Source: Comamonadaceae bacterium (GTDB lineage Bacteria; Pseudomonadota; Gammaproteobacteria; Burkholderiales; Burkholderiaceae_C). From it: a DNA stretch of 64,000 nt. The translations under genes were made by a program, and so were the position numbers. The stretch lies in assembly GCA_027490925.1 (NCBI GenBank), contig JAIXXF010000001.1, positions 1 to 64,000 of the forward strand, written 5' to 3'. The notes under the pieces are model-generated. The model made no database searches. It saw only the letters and a program-made list of their open reading frames with translations, and was not told the DNA's origin. Below are positions 48,034-56,402 of this stretch, piece by piece (within the stretch, counting starts at the first letter, position 1; each line of letters opens with the position of its first letter).

Positions 48034-48190
48034 AAAAAACCCCGGCACCTGTGAAGGGGCCGGGGCAAGAGCGGTCAAGACCACACCCGAGGAGAGAAAA
48101 GGGTGTCACAGCGCGGGACTGTCCTGAATGAATCAAGCGCTTTAGCAGGGCCTGCCCGGCTGTGACGGAAACCGTGTCAGAAGAATTTCG
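48034..48190 (-). ncRNA. Candidate structured small RNA ending in an intrinsic terminator
   Basis: In the 665-bp gap 48009-48673 the minus strand shows three nested or consecutive stems: GTCACAGC (48166-48159) with GCTGTGAC (48112-48105); ACACCC (48106-48101) with GGGTGT (48088-48083), loop TTTTCTCTCCTC; and a terminator CCCCGGC (48065-48059) with GCCGGGG (48046-48040) followed by six T residues (48039-48034). The first two stems share two bases and may compete. No minus-strand protein gene precedes the terminator. The 5' end is a guess, and no strong promoter was found. Confidence 0.45.
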
Positions 48191-48471
48191 TGTCTGCCAT
48201 GGGTGCATTAAGCGCCCACACGGCGCCGCGCAAAGCCCGAATAACGGGTGAATTTCCGTGTTGCCGCTGGCCACACCTCTGCGACATCGGGTCAAGATGC
48301 CGGGTGGTGGCGAGCGAAGAACACGCCACGCCAAGCGGTGCCAGCGGCACCACGCGGTGTGGCCTGAGGGCGTGCCAAGGGCCTTGATTCAGCCGCTGAA
48401 CCTTCACCGCCCGTGTGGTTGGCCGGCACCGGTATGCCCCGTGCGCGACCCCGCAAAAAGCGGTCGTTCGT

Positions 48472-48477
48472 TATAAT
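48472..48477 (+). promoter_or_regulatory. -10 box upstream of infA
   Basis: Perfect TATAAT about 200 bp before the infA start, with a hairpin-like CCGCAAAAAGCGG just upstream. A matching -35 is not evident at the usual spacing, so this is tentative. Confidence 0.4.
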
Positions 48478-48673
48478 CCAACCAACGATTCGCTCACCGC
48501 TTCATGAATCGGCACGATCAAGCTGCCCCAAGTCCTTTCTTTGGCCGCTCTTTTGCCCAAGCGTCCAGCGGGTCTCAGGCCCAACGGCCAGCGCCGTCAC
48601 ACCGGGTCAGCGCCGGTCGCACCCGAGCCGATGTCTGAACCGCCACGCACCCACTGAACAGGACCCCTCGCCC

Positions 48674-48934
48674 ATGGCCAAAGAAGAACTGATTGAAATG
48701 AACGGCAAAGTGTCGGAGGTGTTGCCCGACTCGCGCTTCCGCGTGACGCTGGACAACGGCCACGAACTCGTCGCCTACACCGGCGGCAAGATGCGCAAGA
48801 ACCACATTCGCATCATCGCGGGCGATGCGGTCTCGCTTGAAATGTCGCCCTACGACCTGACCAAGGGCCGCATCACGTTCCGCCACATCGCGGGCCGCGG
48901 ACCCGCCACACCGTCCACCCCGCGCCGCCGCTGA
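48674..48934 (+). CDS. infA: Translation initiation factor IF-1
   Basis: OB-fold factor that occupies the ribosomal A site during initiation. [32 protein letters not shown], the loop [17 protein letters not shown] and [15 protein letters not shown] are conserved throughout. At 86 residues it is longer than the usual 72 because of a C-terminal extension [15 protein letters not shown]. Its lone position, away from ribosomal-protein genes, fits the second infA copy that many Burkholderiales carry. Confidence 0.95.
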   Translation: MAKEELIEMNGKVSEVLPDSRFRVTLDNGHELVAYTGGKMRKNHIRIIAGDAVSLEMSPYDLTKGRITFRHIAGRGPATPSTPRRR

Positions 48935-48962
48935 GCGGCCCCGCCGCGCACCCCGCCCGCCG

Positions 48963-49520
48963 TCAAAGCGGGTGCTCGGTGTAAAACCGGCCGCCGTGAA
49001 ACAACAACGGCGCCGCGTCCGGCAGGTGACCGCAGGCCGCCACCTCGCCCACAAAAATCACGTGATCGCCCTCGTCGTAGCGACTGCGGTTGGCGCATTC
49101 AAACGTCGCCACCGCGCCGGGCAACAGCGGTGCGCCCCCCAGCCCATCGCCGTGCGCGACACCCGCCCAGCGGTCGGGCACTCGGCTGGCGAAACGCTCT
49201 GCCAACGCCTGTTGTGCGACGCCCAGCACGTTCACCGCGTAATGGCTGCAACCCTGAAAGCCAGCCAGCGCGCTGGAGCCTTTCGACAGGCTCCATAACA
49301 CCAGGGCTGGGCTCAGCGACACTGAATTGAACGAATTGACCGTGGTGCCGAGCCGTGTGCCATCGGGCAGGCGCGCGGTGACGATGGTGACGCCGGTGGC
49401 GAACATGCCCAGGGCCGAGCGGAAAGCGCGCGGGTCCAGGGTCGGGGCGTCGGTGCGGACCGCGTTGGCGGCCGCGGGCCCGGCCACATTGACCTCGGCC
49501 GGGTGTTCAGTTGCGTTCAT
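48963..49520 (-). CDS. Flavin reductase family (FMN-binding split barrel) protein
   Basis: 185-residue NAD(P)H:flavin oxidoreductase-like protein. FRSALGMFATGVTIVTARLPDGTRLGTTVNSFNSVSLSPALVLWSL contains the flavin-binding ATGVTIVT and the T-x-NSFxSVS motif; FECANRSRYDEGDHVIFVGEV and the final GRFYTEHPL are typical. It probably supplies reduced flavin to a monooxygenase or to the cell at large; no monooxygenase is adjacent. The ATG at 49520 gives a short unconserved Ala-rich lead-in. Divergent from the M14 peptidase gene. Confidence 0.88.
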   Translation of the reverse strand: MNATEHPAEVNVAGPAAANAVRTDAPTLDPRAFRSALGMFATGVTIVTARLPDGTRLGTTVNSFNSVSLSPALVLWSLSKGSSALAGFQGCSHYAVNVLGVAQQALAERFASRVPDRWAGVAHGDGLGGAPLLPGAVATFECANRSRYDEGDHVIFVGEVAACGHLPDAAPLLFHGGRFYTEHPL

Positions 49521-49674
49521 GACGCCATTATTGGTGAAGCCCGACCGCGCCGTTGGCCCCGCGCACAAGCCACCGGCCCCCGGGGGGCAAATGCAATGCC
49601 CGCCGCACGGGCCGGGACGGACCCGCCGGGCCAGTGACGTGGCGCCAACCCGCGCGGCCGCACAATATCGCCGC

Positions 49675-50805
49675 GTGACCCCGCCTGCACCGATCTTGCC
49701 CCACCCCAGCCGACACCCCAACCCGCCTCGCCAGACGACGCACCCTCTGCACCCCCTGCACCCGCCGCGACCAGCGCCATGGGTGCACCGCGCTTGGCGT
49801 GGGGCGCAAACCGCGCTGTGTTGGGTGCTGGCCGCCTGGGTGGCACAGACCGCTTGGGTGCGGTCCGCCCAGGCGACCCCCGATGCCCCGCCGCCGCACA
49901 GCACCAGCCACCGCGCCTGTATGGACTTGGTGCGCTGGCTGCCCGGTCTGACCCACCGCGATTGCGCGGCAGCGCGGCTGCAGGCCACAGACGGCGCGCG
50001 CTCTGTGCAGGGCCAGCCTTTTTACTGGCGCGATGTGGCAGCGCCCGACGCCCGGCTGCGGGTGCTGGTGGTGGGCGGGCTGCATGGCGACGAGATGTCA
50101 GCCTCCAGCCTGGCGATGCGCTGGCTGGCACTGGCGGACGCCCACCCAGCGGGGGTGCACTGGCGCTTCCTGCCAGTGCTCAACCCCGACGGCATGTTCC
50201 GCCCAGCGCCGCAACGCACCAACGCCCGCGGCGTGGACCTGAACCGCAACTTCCCCACGCCCAATTGGACCCGCGAGAGCCGGATTTACTGGGAGCAACG
50301 CGCCCGCAAAGACCCCCGGCGCTACCCTGGGCCCACGCCCCTGTCGGAACCCGAATCGCGATTCCTGCACGCCGAGATGGCGCGCTTCCAGCCTCAGCTG
50401 ATCGTGAGCCTTCATGCGCCCTACGGCCTGTTGGACTTTGACGGCCCAGCCATGGCCCCGCCGCGGCGCATCGGCCGGTTGCACCTCGACCCGCTGGGCA
50501 TTTACCCCGGCTCGCTCGGCCACTACGGTGGCGTGCACCGAGGCATGCCGGTCGTGACGATCGAGCTGCCGAGCGCCACCCAGCCACCCGCCAAGGCCGA
50601 GGCCGACACGATGTGGGCCGACCTGCTCACCTGGGTCCGTGCCCACTGGCCAGCCACTGCTGCACCATCTCCAGCACCGGTTCCTGACCCCGTTCCATCG
50701 CCCGATCCTGCGACCGAGCCAAGCACCGCCCCCCCGCCCGAAGACCTGCCGTGGACAGACCCAATGTTAGACACCAGCCTGCCGCCAGAAAACACACCCC
50801 GTTAA
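49675..50805 (+). CDS. Exported M14-family zinc carboxypeptidase, MpaA-like
   Basis: 376 residues from the GTG at 49675. A Pro/His-rich cytoplasmic start precedes a signal-anchor (TALCWVLAAWVAQTAWVRSAQA), then the peptidase domain: zinc ligands in VVGGLHGDEMSASS (H-x-x-E) and LIVSLHAPYGLLDFDGP (His), with the substrate arginine region RGVDLNRNFPTPNW. This matches M14 proteins related to murein tripeptide amidase MpaA, cutting peptides from the cell wall or DL-peptide bonds. The C-terminus is a Pro-rich tail. The C-terminal glutamate lies in VVTIELPSA. Confidence 0.85.
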   Translation: MTPPAPILPHPSRHPNPPRQTTHPLHPLHPPRPAPWVHRAWRGAQTALCWVLAAWVAQTAWVRSAQATPDAPPPHSTSHRACMDLVRWLPGLTHRDCAAARLQATDGARSVQGQPFYWRDVAAPDARLRVLVVGGLHGDEMSASSLAMRWLALADAHPAGVHWRFLPVLNPDGMFRPAPQRTNARGVDLNRNFPTPNWTRESRIYWEQRARKDPRRYPGPTPLSEPESRFLHAEMARFQPQLIVSLHAPYGLLDFDGPAMAPPRRIGRLHLDPLGIYPGSLGHYGGVHRGMPVVTIELPSATQPPAKAEADTMWADLLTWVRAHWPATAAPSPAPVPDPVPSPDPATEPSTAPPPEDLPWTDPMLDTSLPPENTPR

Positions 50806-50890
50806 ACGCACCCTGTTGAGGGCCCAAACCGCCTGCAGCAAAAAAACCGGGTCGTTTGGTGGATCAGCCCACGTGGAATCTGGTCTGAGC

Positions 50891-50928
50891 GCTATGCGAT
50901 AAATAGCATCAGGACCGAGGCCCGGTCC
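50891..50928. repeat. Repeat-like palindrome followed by a hairpin at the 3' end of the thioredoxin-like gene
   Basis: GCTATGCGATAAATAGC (50891-50907) resembles the head of the dispersed family; right after it GGACC (50912-50916) pairs with GGTCC (50924-50928). Being 7 bp past the stop of the leftward gene, the pair could terminate its transcript. Confidence 0.45.
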
Positions 50929-50934
50929 CTTTCG

Positions 50935-51495
50935 TCAGCGGTCGCCCAGAGCCAAGGTGTCGCGAAGCGCGTGGGCCTTGTCCTCGGTGAAGCCGCCCTC
51001 GACACGGGCCAGCACCTCGCCGTTGCGGCCCAGCACCACCGCGTGGGGCAGGGCGCTGGTGCTCAAACCGGCGTGGCGCACGAACCGGTCGCGGTCGGTG
51101 AACACCGGCACAAGCCGGGCCCTCTCGCCGGGGAGGGGATACCGGGCGGTGAGCATGGCTTCCATGGCCTCGCGGTGGCTGGCGTTGCCCGGGTCTTGGA
51201 TCACCGGCATGCGCAGCCAAGCCACGTCGCCACGCTCTTTCAAACGCAAGCCCCGCACCCAGGTGTCCAGCTCTGCCGCGTGCGAGCGGTCAAATCCGAT
51301 CAACAACAGCGTGCGGTCGGCCCTGAGGTCGGCGGGCAACTGCAGGCGCTGGTGGTTCAAGTCGCTGGCGGTCAGCGGTGGCAAGCTGCCCATCACGCTG
51401 CGCTCGCTGGGAAAACCCAGCGCCAGCAAACACGCCGCCAGCACCGCAGCGAACCAGAACAGTGCGTCTTTGCCGTGTTGTAGCGAGTGGCCCAT
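50935..51495 (-). CDS. Membrane-anchored thioredoxin-fold protein without a CXXC motif
   Basis: 186 residues from ATG 51495 (GGGAGG upstream). One N-terminal anchor helix (LFWFAAVLAACLLALGF) precedes a periplasmic domain with thioredoxin-like order: a strand TLLLIGFDRSHAAELDTW where CXXC would be expected, and the cis-proline half LPHAVVLGRNGEVLARVEGGFTEDKAHALRD. The only cysteine is in the anchor helix, so thiol redox chemistry is excluded. It may be a binding or assembly protein. Divergent from the TetR gene with 136 bp between. Confidence 0.75.
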   Translation of the reverse strand: MGHSLQHGKDALFWFAAVLAACLLALGFPSERSVMGSLPPLTASDLNHQRLQLPADLRADRTLLLIGFDRSHAAELDTWVRGLRLKERGDVAWLRMPVIQDPGNASHREAMEAMLTARYPLPGERARLVPVFTDRDRFVRHAGLSTSALPHAVVLGRNGEVLARVEGGFTEDKAHALRDTLALGDR

Positions 51496-51631
51496 GGTCA
51501 ACCTCCCCGTTGATTCAGTCTGTGACACCGAAAGCAATATCCGTGCACATGAGCCATCGGCACCGCACAGACAAGCCAGTCACGCCGAAGACGCCGCGCC
51601 CAAAAAAAGACGCCCCCGCCTAAAATGCGCC

Positions 51632-52297
51632 ATGCCCCAGACCCAACTTTCCCCGCCCACGCCGCAAAGCGCCACGCCACCTGGCACCAGCGCACCGGTG
51701 CGGCTGTCGTTCCGCGAACAAATGCTGCAGGCCAGGGAGGACGCCATCGTGCAAACGGTGAACCGCCTGCTGGCCGAAAAAGGCTTTGACGCGATGACCG
51801 TGGACGAGGTGGCCGCCGCAGTGGGCATCGCCAAAGCCAGCCTATACAAACACTTTCCAAGTAAGGAAGCACTCGCTTCAGCGGCGATGGTACGGGTCAT
51901 GCGGCAAGCGCAGGCCTTCGTCCACACCGTGCCAGAGGGCTTGGCTCCCTTGGACAAACTCAAGATGGTGGCGCGCTGGACCATGGCGCTGCAGCTCTCG
52001 GGCGAAATGCCGTCGCTGCCCAGCCACAACTCGTCGCTGCGCGCCACGCTGATGGACACGCCCGACTACCTCAACGGCCTCATGGACGTGAGCGACACGC
52101 TGGGCGGCTGGATCGAAGCGGCTCAGGCCACCGGCAGCATCAACCCGCAGCTGCCCCCAATCGCGGTGCTCTACACCATGTACGCCCGCGCCTGCGACCC
52201 GGTGCTGGAGTTCTTGCAGCTCGGCGGCCAGCACAGCCACGACGAGATCGTGGAACTGGTGATCAGCAGCTGCTTCGACGGCCTCACCGCGCGCTGA
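51632..52297 (+). CDS. TetR/AcrR-family transcriptional regulator
   Basis: 221-residue repressor-type protein. The N-terminal DNA-binding domain is clear: AIVQTVNRLLAEKGFDAMTVDEVAAAVGIAKASLYKHFPSKEALASA, with the canonical TetR helix-turn-helix at about residues 50-75. The ligand domain (from about 90) is unlike any I can assign. It may regulate itself or the divergent thioredoxin-like gene; the 136-bp shared promoter shows no obvious long palindrome. Its 3' end overlaps the convergent metallophosphoesterase by 14 bp. Confidence 0.9.
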   Translation: MPQTQLSPPTPQSATPPGTSAPVRLSFREQMLQAREDAIVQTVNRLLAEKGFDAMTVDEVAAAVGIAKASLYKHFPSKEALASAAMVRVMRQAQAFVHTVPEGLAPLDKLKMVARWTMALQLSGEMPSLPSHNSSLRATLMDTPDYLNGLMDVSDTLGGWIEAAQATGSINPQLPPIAVLYTMYARACDPVLEFLQLGGQHSHDEIVELVISSCFDGLTAR

Positions 52298-53228
52298 TGT
52301 GGGGGGCGCTGCGGCGCGGCACCTCCACGCACCAGCCCGGCCGGTGGCCTTTTTGTTCGCCGTTGCGGGCATAGCCCAGCGGGTTGGCCACCACGCGGCA
52401 GCCCTGGCTGACGTAATCGATCGGGCAATGCAGGTGCCCGTGCAGCCACAGGTCCACGCCCGGCAACAGGCTGTCGAGCGCGTTGCAAAAACCCGCGGTG
52501 CCCGGGGTCATGCCGTAGCGGGGGTCCGCGCTCAAAAGGCTGGGCGCGAAGTGGGTGATCACCACCGTGGGTCCGTCAAAGGGCTGGGCCAGCGCTTCTT
52601 GCAGCCATTGCTGGCACAGCAAGGCCTGCGCCCGCATAGGCTCGGCCAGAAATAACTCACCGCCTCGGGTCGTGGCCGCCTTGCGCAGGTAGTGGTTGGC
52701 GGCGCGGTAGGCTTTTTCACGCAGCTGCAGACCCCGGGTGAGCGGGGAGGGCGGTGGCGCCAGCGCCTCCGCCGCCTGCGCGGCACTGGCTTTGCCAGGC
52801 CGTACCGGGCGGGTGGCCGGCTTGGGACGCGGCTCGGGCATGCTGGCCAATGCGTCGTAATCGCTCCACAACGTGGTGCCCACAAAGCGCACCCCGCACA
52901 GCACCAATGACTCGCGCTCCAACCACACAATGCCCAATCGCTCACACGTCGCTTGCAGGCGGGCGTGCGCCTCGTCAAAGTCCAGCAGGTCGTACTCATG
53001 GTTGCCGGGCACGAACAGCACCGGTGTGGGCCACGCGGCCAGATCGGCGCGGGGGGAAAAACGGCTCAGCCCAAAGTCGCCGTCGTCCTGCGTCCCGACC
53101 AGGCGCGTTCCCTCCTGGTATGAACCGATGTCGCCTGCCAGCACCAGCAGGTCAGCGCCGGGCGCTGGCGACGGTGTGAAATCTGGGTGCGCCTCAAGGT
53201 GCAGGTCCGACAGCAGCTGGATCTTCAT
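52284..53228 (-). CDS. Calcineurin-like metallophosphoesterase
   Basis: 314-residue dinuclear-metal phosphoesterase. Motifs in order: LLSDLHLEAHP (D-x-H), LVLAGDIGSY (GD), LFVPGNHEYD (GNHE), VVITHFAPS (H) and LWLHGHLHCPIDY (GHxH). A proline-rich, basic insertion of about 35 residues (MPEPRPKPATRPVRPG...) separates the two halves and is unusual. Substrate unknown. The ATG at 53228 begins directly at the first strand. Confidence 0.9.
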   Translation of the reverse strand: MKIQLLSDLHLEAHPDFTPSPAPGADLLVLAGDIGSYQEGTRLVGTQDDGDFGLSRFSPRADLAAWPTPVLFVPGNHEYDLLDFDEAHARLQATCERLGIVWLERESLVLCGVRFVGTTLWSDYDALASMPEPRPKPATRPVRPGKASAAQAAEALAPPPSPLTRGLQLREKAYRAANHYLRKAATTRGGELFLAEPMRAQALLCQQWLQEALAQPFDGPTVVITHFAPSLLSADPRYGMTPGTAGFCNALDSLLPGVDLWLHGHLHCPIDYVSQGCRVVANPLGYARNGEQKGHRPGWCVEVPRRSAPHISAR

Positions 53229-53281
53229 GCGCCGACATTGTGACGCGGCGGTGCGGCGGCGCGGTGCCACACAATGCCTGC

Positions 53282-54232
53282 ATGCACAGTTCAGACCGTC
53301 CAGAACCCAGGCCCGCGCCCACGGCCGCGCCTACGCCCCCCTTCATGCCACGCCGCCTGGAGCGTCTGGTCACCGGCCAACCCACACAAGACGGCGCGGG
53401 CGTGCGGCTCACCCGGGTACTGACGCCCGACTTGCAACGGCGACTGGACCCTTTCCTGATGCTGGACCACCTGTCCACCCACGCTCGACCGGGTGAACTG
53501 CCCGGCTTCCCCAGCCACCCACACCGTGGATTTGAGACCATCACCTACATGCTGCGCGGCACCATGCACCACCGAGACAGTGCAGGCCACCGCGGCCGTG
53601 TCTCGGATGGCGGTGTGCAATGGATGACCGCCGGTCGCGGCGTGGTGCACAGCGAAATGCCCGAGCCCAGCGACGGCGCGATGGAAGGCTTCCAGCTCTG
53701 GCTCAACCTGCCCGCGCGCGACAAGCTGTGCCCACCGTGGTACCAAGACTTCCAAGGCGGCGACGTGCCAGAGGCCACCATCCCTGGCGAACTCACCGTG
53801 CGCGCCATCGCGGGCGCCGTCACCCTGCCAGATGGCCAACACCTGCGCGGCGCGGTGGCACGGCCCGCTTCGTCGCACCCCACCGACCCGCTCTGGCTCG
53901 ACCTGCACCTGCCCGACAAACCCACCGCGTTTGAGTTGCCGCTGCCCCCCGACCACCACGCCTTTCTGTACGTGTACCGCGGCACGCTGCGCCTGCTGGA
54001 ACCCGGCGGCCACACCGCCACCGTGCCTTGCCAGCGCATGGCCATCCTGGCGCCATCCGGCGACGGTGTCGCCCTGCAAACCGACCCCACCAGTGCGGAG
54101 CCGCCCCGCGCCCTGTTGATCGCCGGCCGCCCGCTGAACGAGCCGATCGCGCAACACGGCCCCTTTGTGATGAACACCCACGACGAGCTTGTGCGCGCCG
54201 TCCACGACTTCAAGATCGGTCGTCTGGGCTGA
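53282..54232 (+). CDS. Pirin family (bicupin) protein
   Basis: 316 residues with two cupin domains. The N-terminal domain carries the pirin metal site: FPSHPHRGFETITYMLRGTMHHRDS (two His) and GVVHSEMPEP (His and Glu), plus GGVQWMTAGRGVVHSE; it is followed by GFQLWLNLP, diagnostic of the family. Some pirins act as quercetinases, others as redox sensors of transcription or pyruvate dehydrogenase; neither role can be chosen here. The start at 53282 lies 53 bp from the divergent phosphoesterase start. Confidence 0.92.
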   Translation: MHSSDRPEPRPAPTAAPTPPFMPRRLERLVTGQPTQDGAGVRLTRVLTPDLQRRLDPFLMLDHLSTHARPGELPGFPSHPHRGFETITYMLRGTMHHRDSAGHRGRVSDGGVQWMTAGRGVVHSEMPEPSDGAMEGFQLWLNLPARDKLCPPWYQDFQGGDVPEATIPGELTVRAIAGAVTLPDGQHLRGAVARPASSHPTDPLWLDLHLPDKPTAFELPLPPDHHAFLYVYRGTLRLLEPGGHTATVPCQRMAILAPSGDGVALQTDPTSAEPPRALLIAGRPLNEPIAQHGPFVMNTHDELVRAVHDFKIGRLG

Positions 54233-54382
54233 CGCCCTCCGCCAATCCAGGCCCGCACGCTGCCGAACCGCCCGCTTTACACGGCCGACAAACCCCAGGC
54301 ACCGCCGGGACACATGGCGCAGACACACTCCCAAAGACCCGCCGCCCCACCCGGTGCGCTGGTGTTGTTTAAGGAGATCCGC

Positions 54383-54985
54383 ATGACCCCCATCACCCGA
54401 CCCGCCCACCCAGTCCATTCGAACGCCAAGACGGCCGCGACCCGCGCCCTGCCGTGCATCGCCCTGGCTGGCCTGCTCACGGCGCTCGGCGCACAGGCCC
54501 TGGCGCAGACCCCACTGGCGGCCACACCCAGCGCCACACCCACCACCACATCGCAGCCTGCACCCACCACCCCCCCCTCGGCCACACCCGTGCGGCCAAC
54601 CGCTGAACACGGGGCACACCGCACGTCGCCCCACCCCATGCGCGGGGCGGCACAGCACGCCGAACGCCTGGCCCAACTCAAAGCCCAATTGCGGCTCTCG
54701 CCCGACCAAGAACCGGCATGGAACGCCTTTCAGAGCGCCATGCAAGCACCCACAGACCGCCAGCGGCCAGACCGCGCGACGTTGGCTCAGCTCACCACCC
54801 CAGAACGAATCGACCACCTGAAAGCGCACCGTGCCCAGCGCATCGCCAACATGGACCAACGCGCCGACGCCACCAAAGCGTTCTACGCCCGCCTGACACC
54901 CGACCAAAAGAAAACCTTTGACGCGCAAACACTTCGCCATGGCGCACACCATGGCAGGGACCACAGCGGCGGACACCGCAGCTGA
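54383..54985 (+). CDS. Periplasmic Spy/CpxP-like protein with LTXXQ motif
   Basis: 200 residues from ATG 54383 (AAGGAGA before it). A signal peptide (CIALAGLLTALGAQALAQ) is followed by a Thr/Pro/Ala-rich stretch and a helical domain: AERLAQLKAQLRLSPDQEPAWNAFQSAM is the first LTxxQ-like helix and ARLTPDQKKTFDAQ the second. The C-terminus is His/Gly-rich (HGAHHGRDHSGGHR), which could bind metal. Relatives chaperone envelope proteins or sense stress, but no CpxAR-type system is adjacent. Confidence 0.82.
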   Translation: MTPITRPAHPVHSNAKTAATRALPCIALAGLLTALGAQALAQTPLAATPSATPTTTSQPAPTTPPSATPVRPTAEHGAHRTSPHPMRGAAQHAERLAQLKAQLRLSPDQEPAWNAFQSAMQAPTDRQRPDRATLAQLTTPERIDHLKAHRAQRIANMDQRADATKAFYARLTPDQKKTFDAQTLRHGAHHGRDHSGGHRS

Positions 54986-55075
54986 CACAGCACCGCCACA
55001 CGCAGACATGGCGGCACCCATGCACGGGCCATTGGCTGTGCCCTGGTGTGGCCAGGGGCCGCCGCGCAACTCGCG

Positions 55076-55441
55076 TCAACCCAGCATGTGCCGCAACTCG
55101 CCGGTGTCGATCAAGCGCGCCAGGTCGGTCGCGCCCCCCACCAACTGGCCGCGCACAAACACCATGGGAAAGGTCGGCCAACCGCTCCACATCTTCAACG
55201 CGGTGCGCTCGCGCCACCGGCTGAAGTAGCTGCCATAGCTCAAGTAATGGTGGTCGACACCGGCCGCGCTTAGCGCCGCCCGCGCTTTCTTGGGGAACGG
55301 GTTGATGCCCATGCCCACCACCACCACCGGGTGGGCCAACAACGCCGCCCGCACCTCCTCCACCACGGCGTGGTGGTGGCTGGCCACGCGCTCGCGCACG
55401 GCGGGGTGGATCTGGTCTTCAGGCAAAACAACGCGTGGCAT
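55076..55441 (-). CDS. Glutaredoxin-fold protein lacking all cysteines
   Basis: 121 residues. The order of elements matches monothiol glutaredoxins: HPVVVVGMGINPFPKKARAAL replaces the active-site strand-CGFS-helix, KMWSGWPTFPMVFVRGQLVGGATDL keeps the WPT-x-P and VGG glutathione-binding features. There is no cysteine anywhere, so it cannot do disulfide exchange or ligate a cluster by its own thiol. The N-terminal 45 residues (IHPAVRERVASHHHAVVEEV) are a helical addition. Start ATG 55441 chosen because it begins the conserved segment. Confidence 0.82.
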   Translation of the reverse strand: MPRVVLPEDQIHPAVRERVASHHHAVVEEVRAALLAHPVVVVGMGINPFPKKARAALSAAGVDHHYLSYGSYFSRWRERTALKMWSGWPTFPMVFVRGQLVGGATDLARLIDTGELRHMLG

Positions 55442-55695
55442 GGGGTCCTCCAAAACAAACGGACAAAGACTTGAAAGGCGGCGGCGCACAGCGACCGTCC
55501 CCTCGCCACAACCAGCGTGACTACCGGCGCAACAACCGCAACGTCACACCAGGGGAAGGGCAGCAACATCCTCTCCGCCAAAACCCGAGCATAGGCCCAG
55601 CCCACACACCGGGCTGGCCTGTGTTTGCGGTATCGTTGCAACTCGCTCAAGAGCCGCTTGTTGGGCCTGAGCCCGAACCGTGATGGCCACACCCC

Positions 55696-56196
55696 ATGAC
55701 CGCCGACAAACAGAGCACACCCAAGCCAAACCCCACGCCCGGCACCGACCCGTCGGCCCGCATCCGTTTTGACGAACCGCCCAAGCTGCCGGTCAAACTG
55801 ATCGCCATGGTGGGCGGCGGCGTGCTGGCGGTCTCAGCGGCCGCTTTCTTCGGCTTGTACAAACTCAACGTGAAACCGGTCGACAACAGCCCACGGCCCG
55901 AGGTGTTGGGCACGCCCGACAAAGGCCGCATGCCCTATGGCGGTGGCGCCGCACCTGGACCCACGCCGATGCCCATGACCCCGGTGGCGCCGTCGGCCAC
56001 CGCCAGCCTGCCAGGGACCAAGGTGGACGAAAGCGGCGCGGTGGTGGTCACCGAGCCCGACCAGTGCACCTACCTCAAGCTGCACCTGCAAAACCTGGCC
56101 GAGATGGCAGGCGGCGACAAGGAGGGCGCCTTGCAAGAATGGATACAGGTGCGCCGTGCCGCCACCCTGGAGCGCATGTCTTTCATGCGCTGCTGA
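55696..56196 (+). CDS. Single-span membrane protein with C-terminal Cys-X41-Cys module
   Basis: 166 residues. Cytoplasmic Pro-rich start, one helix (LIAMVGGGVLAVSAAAFFGLY, about 37-57), a Pro/Gly/Thr linker, and a predicted helical hairpin from CTYLKLHLQNLAEM to the final cysteine (ERMSFMRC). The spacing between the two cysteines is 43 residues inclusive, the same as in the protein at 57840-58544, with matching L4, L11, M14, R31, R37 and final RC. A disulfide closing the hairpin in the periplasm is an inference. Function unknown. Confidence 0.65.
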   Translation: MTADKQSTPKPNPTPGTDPSARIRFDEPPKLPVKLIAMVGGGVLAVSAAAFFGLYKLNVKPVDNSPRPEVLGTPDKGRMPYGGGAAPGPTPMPMTPVAPSATASLPGTKVDESGAVVVTEPDQCTYLKLHLQNLAEMAGGDKEGALQEWIQVRRAATLERMSFMRC

Positions 56197-56201
56197 CACC
56201 C

Positions 56202-56269
56202 ATTTGCTATTGCTTTCATAGCGTTCGGGGCATATTAGACGGGGGCTACCGTCTTTTTGAATTTCAAAG
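56202..56269. repeat. Dispersed ATAGC-family repeat, most complete intergenic copy
   Basis: TTTGCTATT-GCTTTC-ATAGCGTTC head, ATTAGACGGGGGCTACCGTC centre, TTTTTGAATTTCAAA tail, starting 6 bp after a stop codon. The tail palindrome TTTGAATTTCAAA could form a small hairpin. Confidence 0.65.
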
Positions 56270-56402
56270 CGCGGCCGCAGGCCGCCACCGGGCCCGTTTC
56301 AGCGCGTTTTGGCGCGGTTCACCACAGGTCGGCACATTTCGCCGAGCCGACCGAACCAAGCCAACCCACTGGACGGGACCGACGCGCCGGTGGGTGTGTG
56401 CT

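Noticed and set aside
49050-49066. TCACGTGA core in the flavin reductase gene as a second parS
   Set aside because: The flanks do not continue the palindrome (TGTT and AACA are missing), so ParB binding is unlikely.
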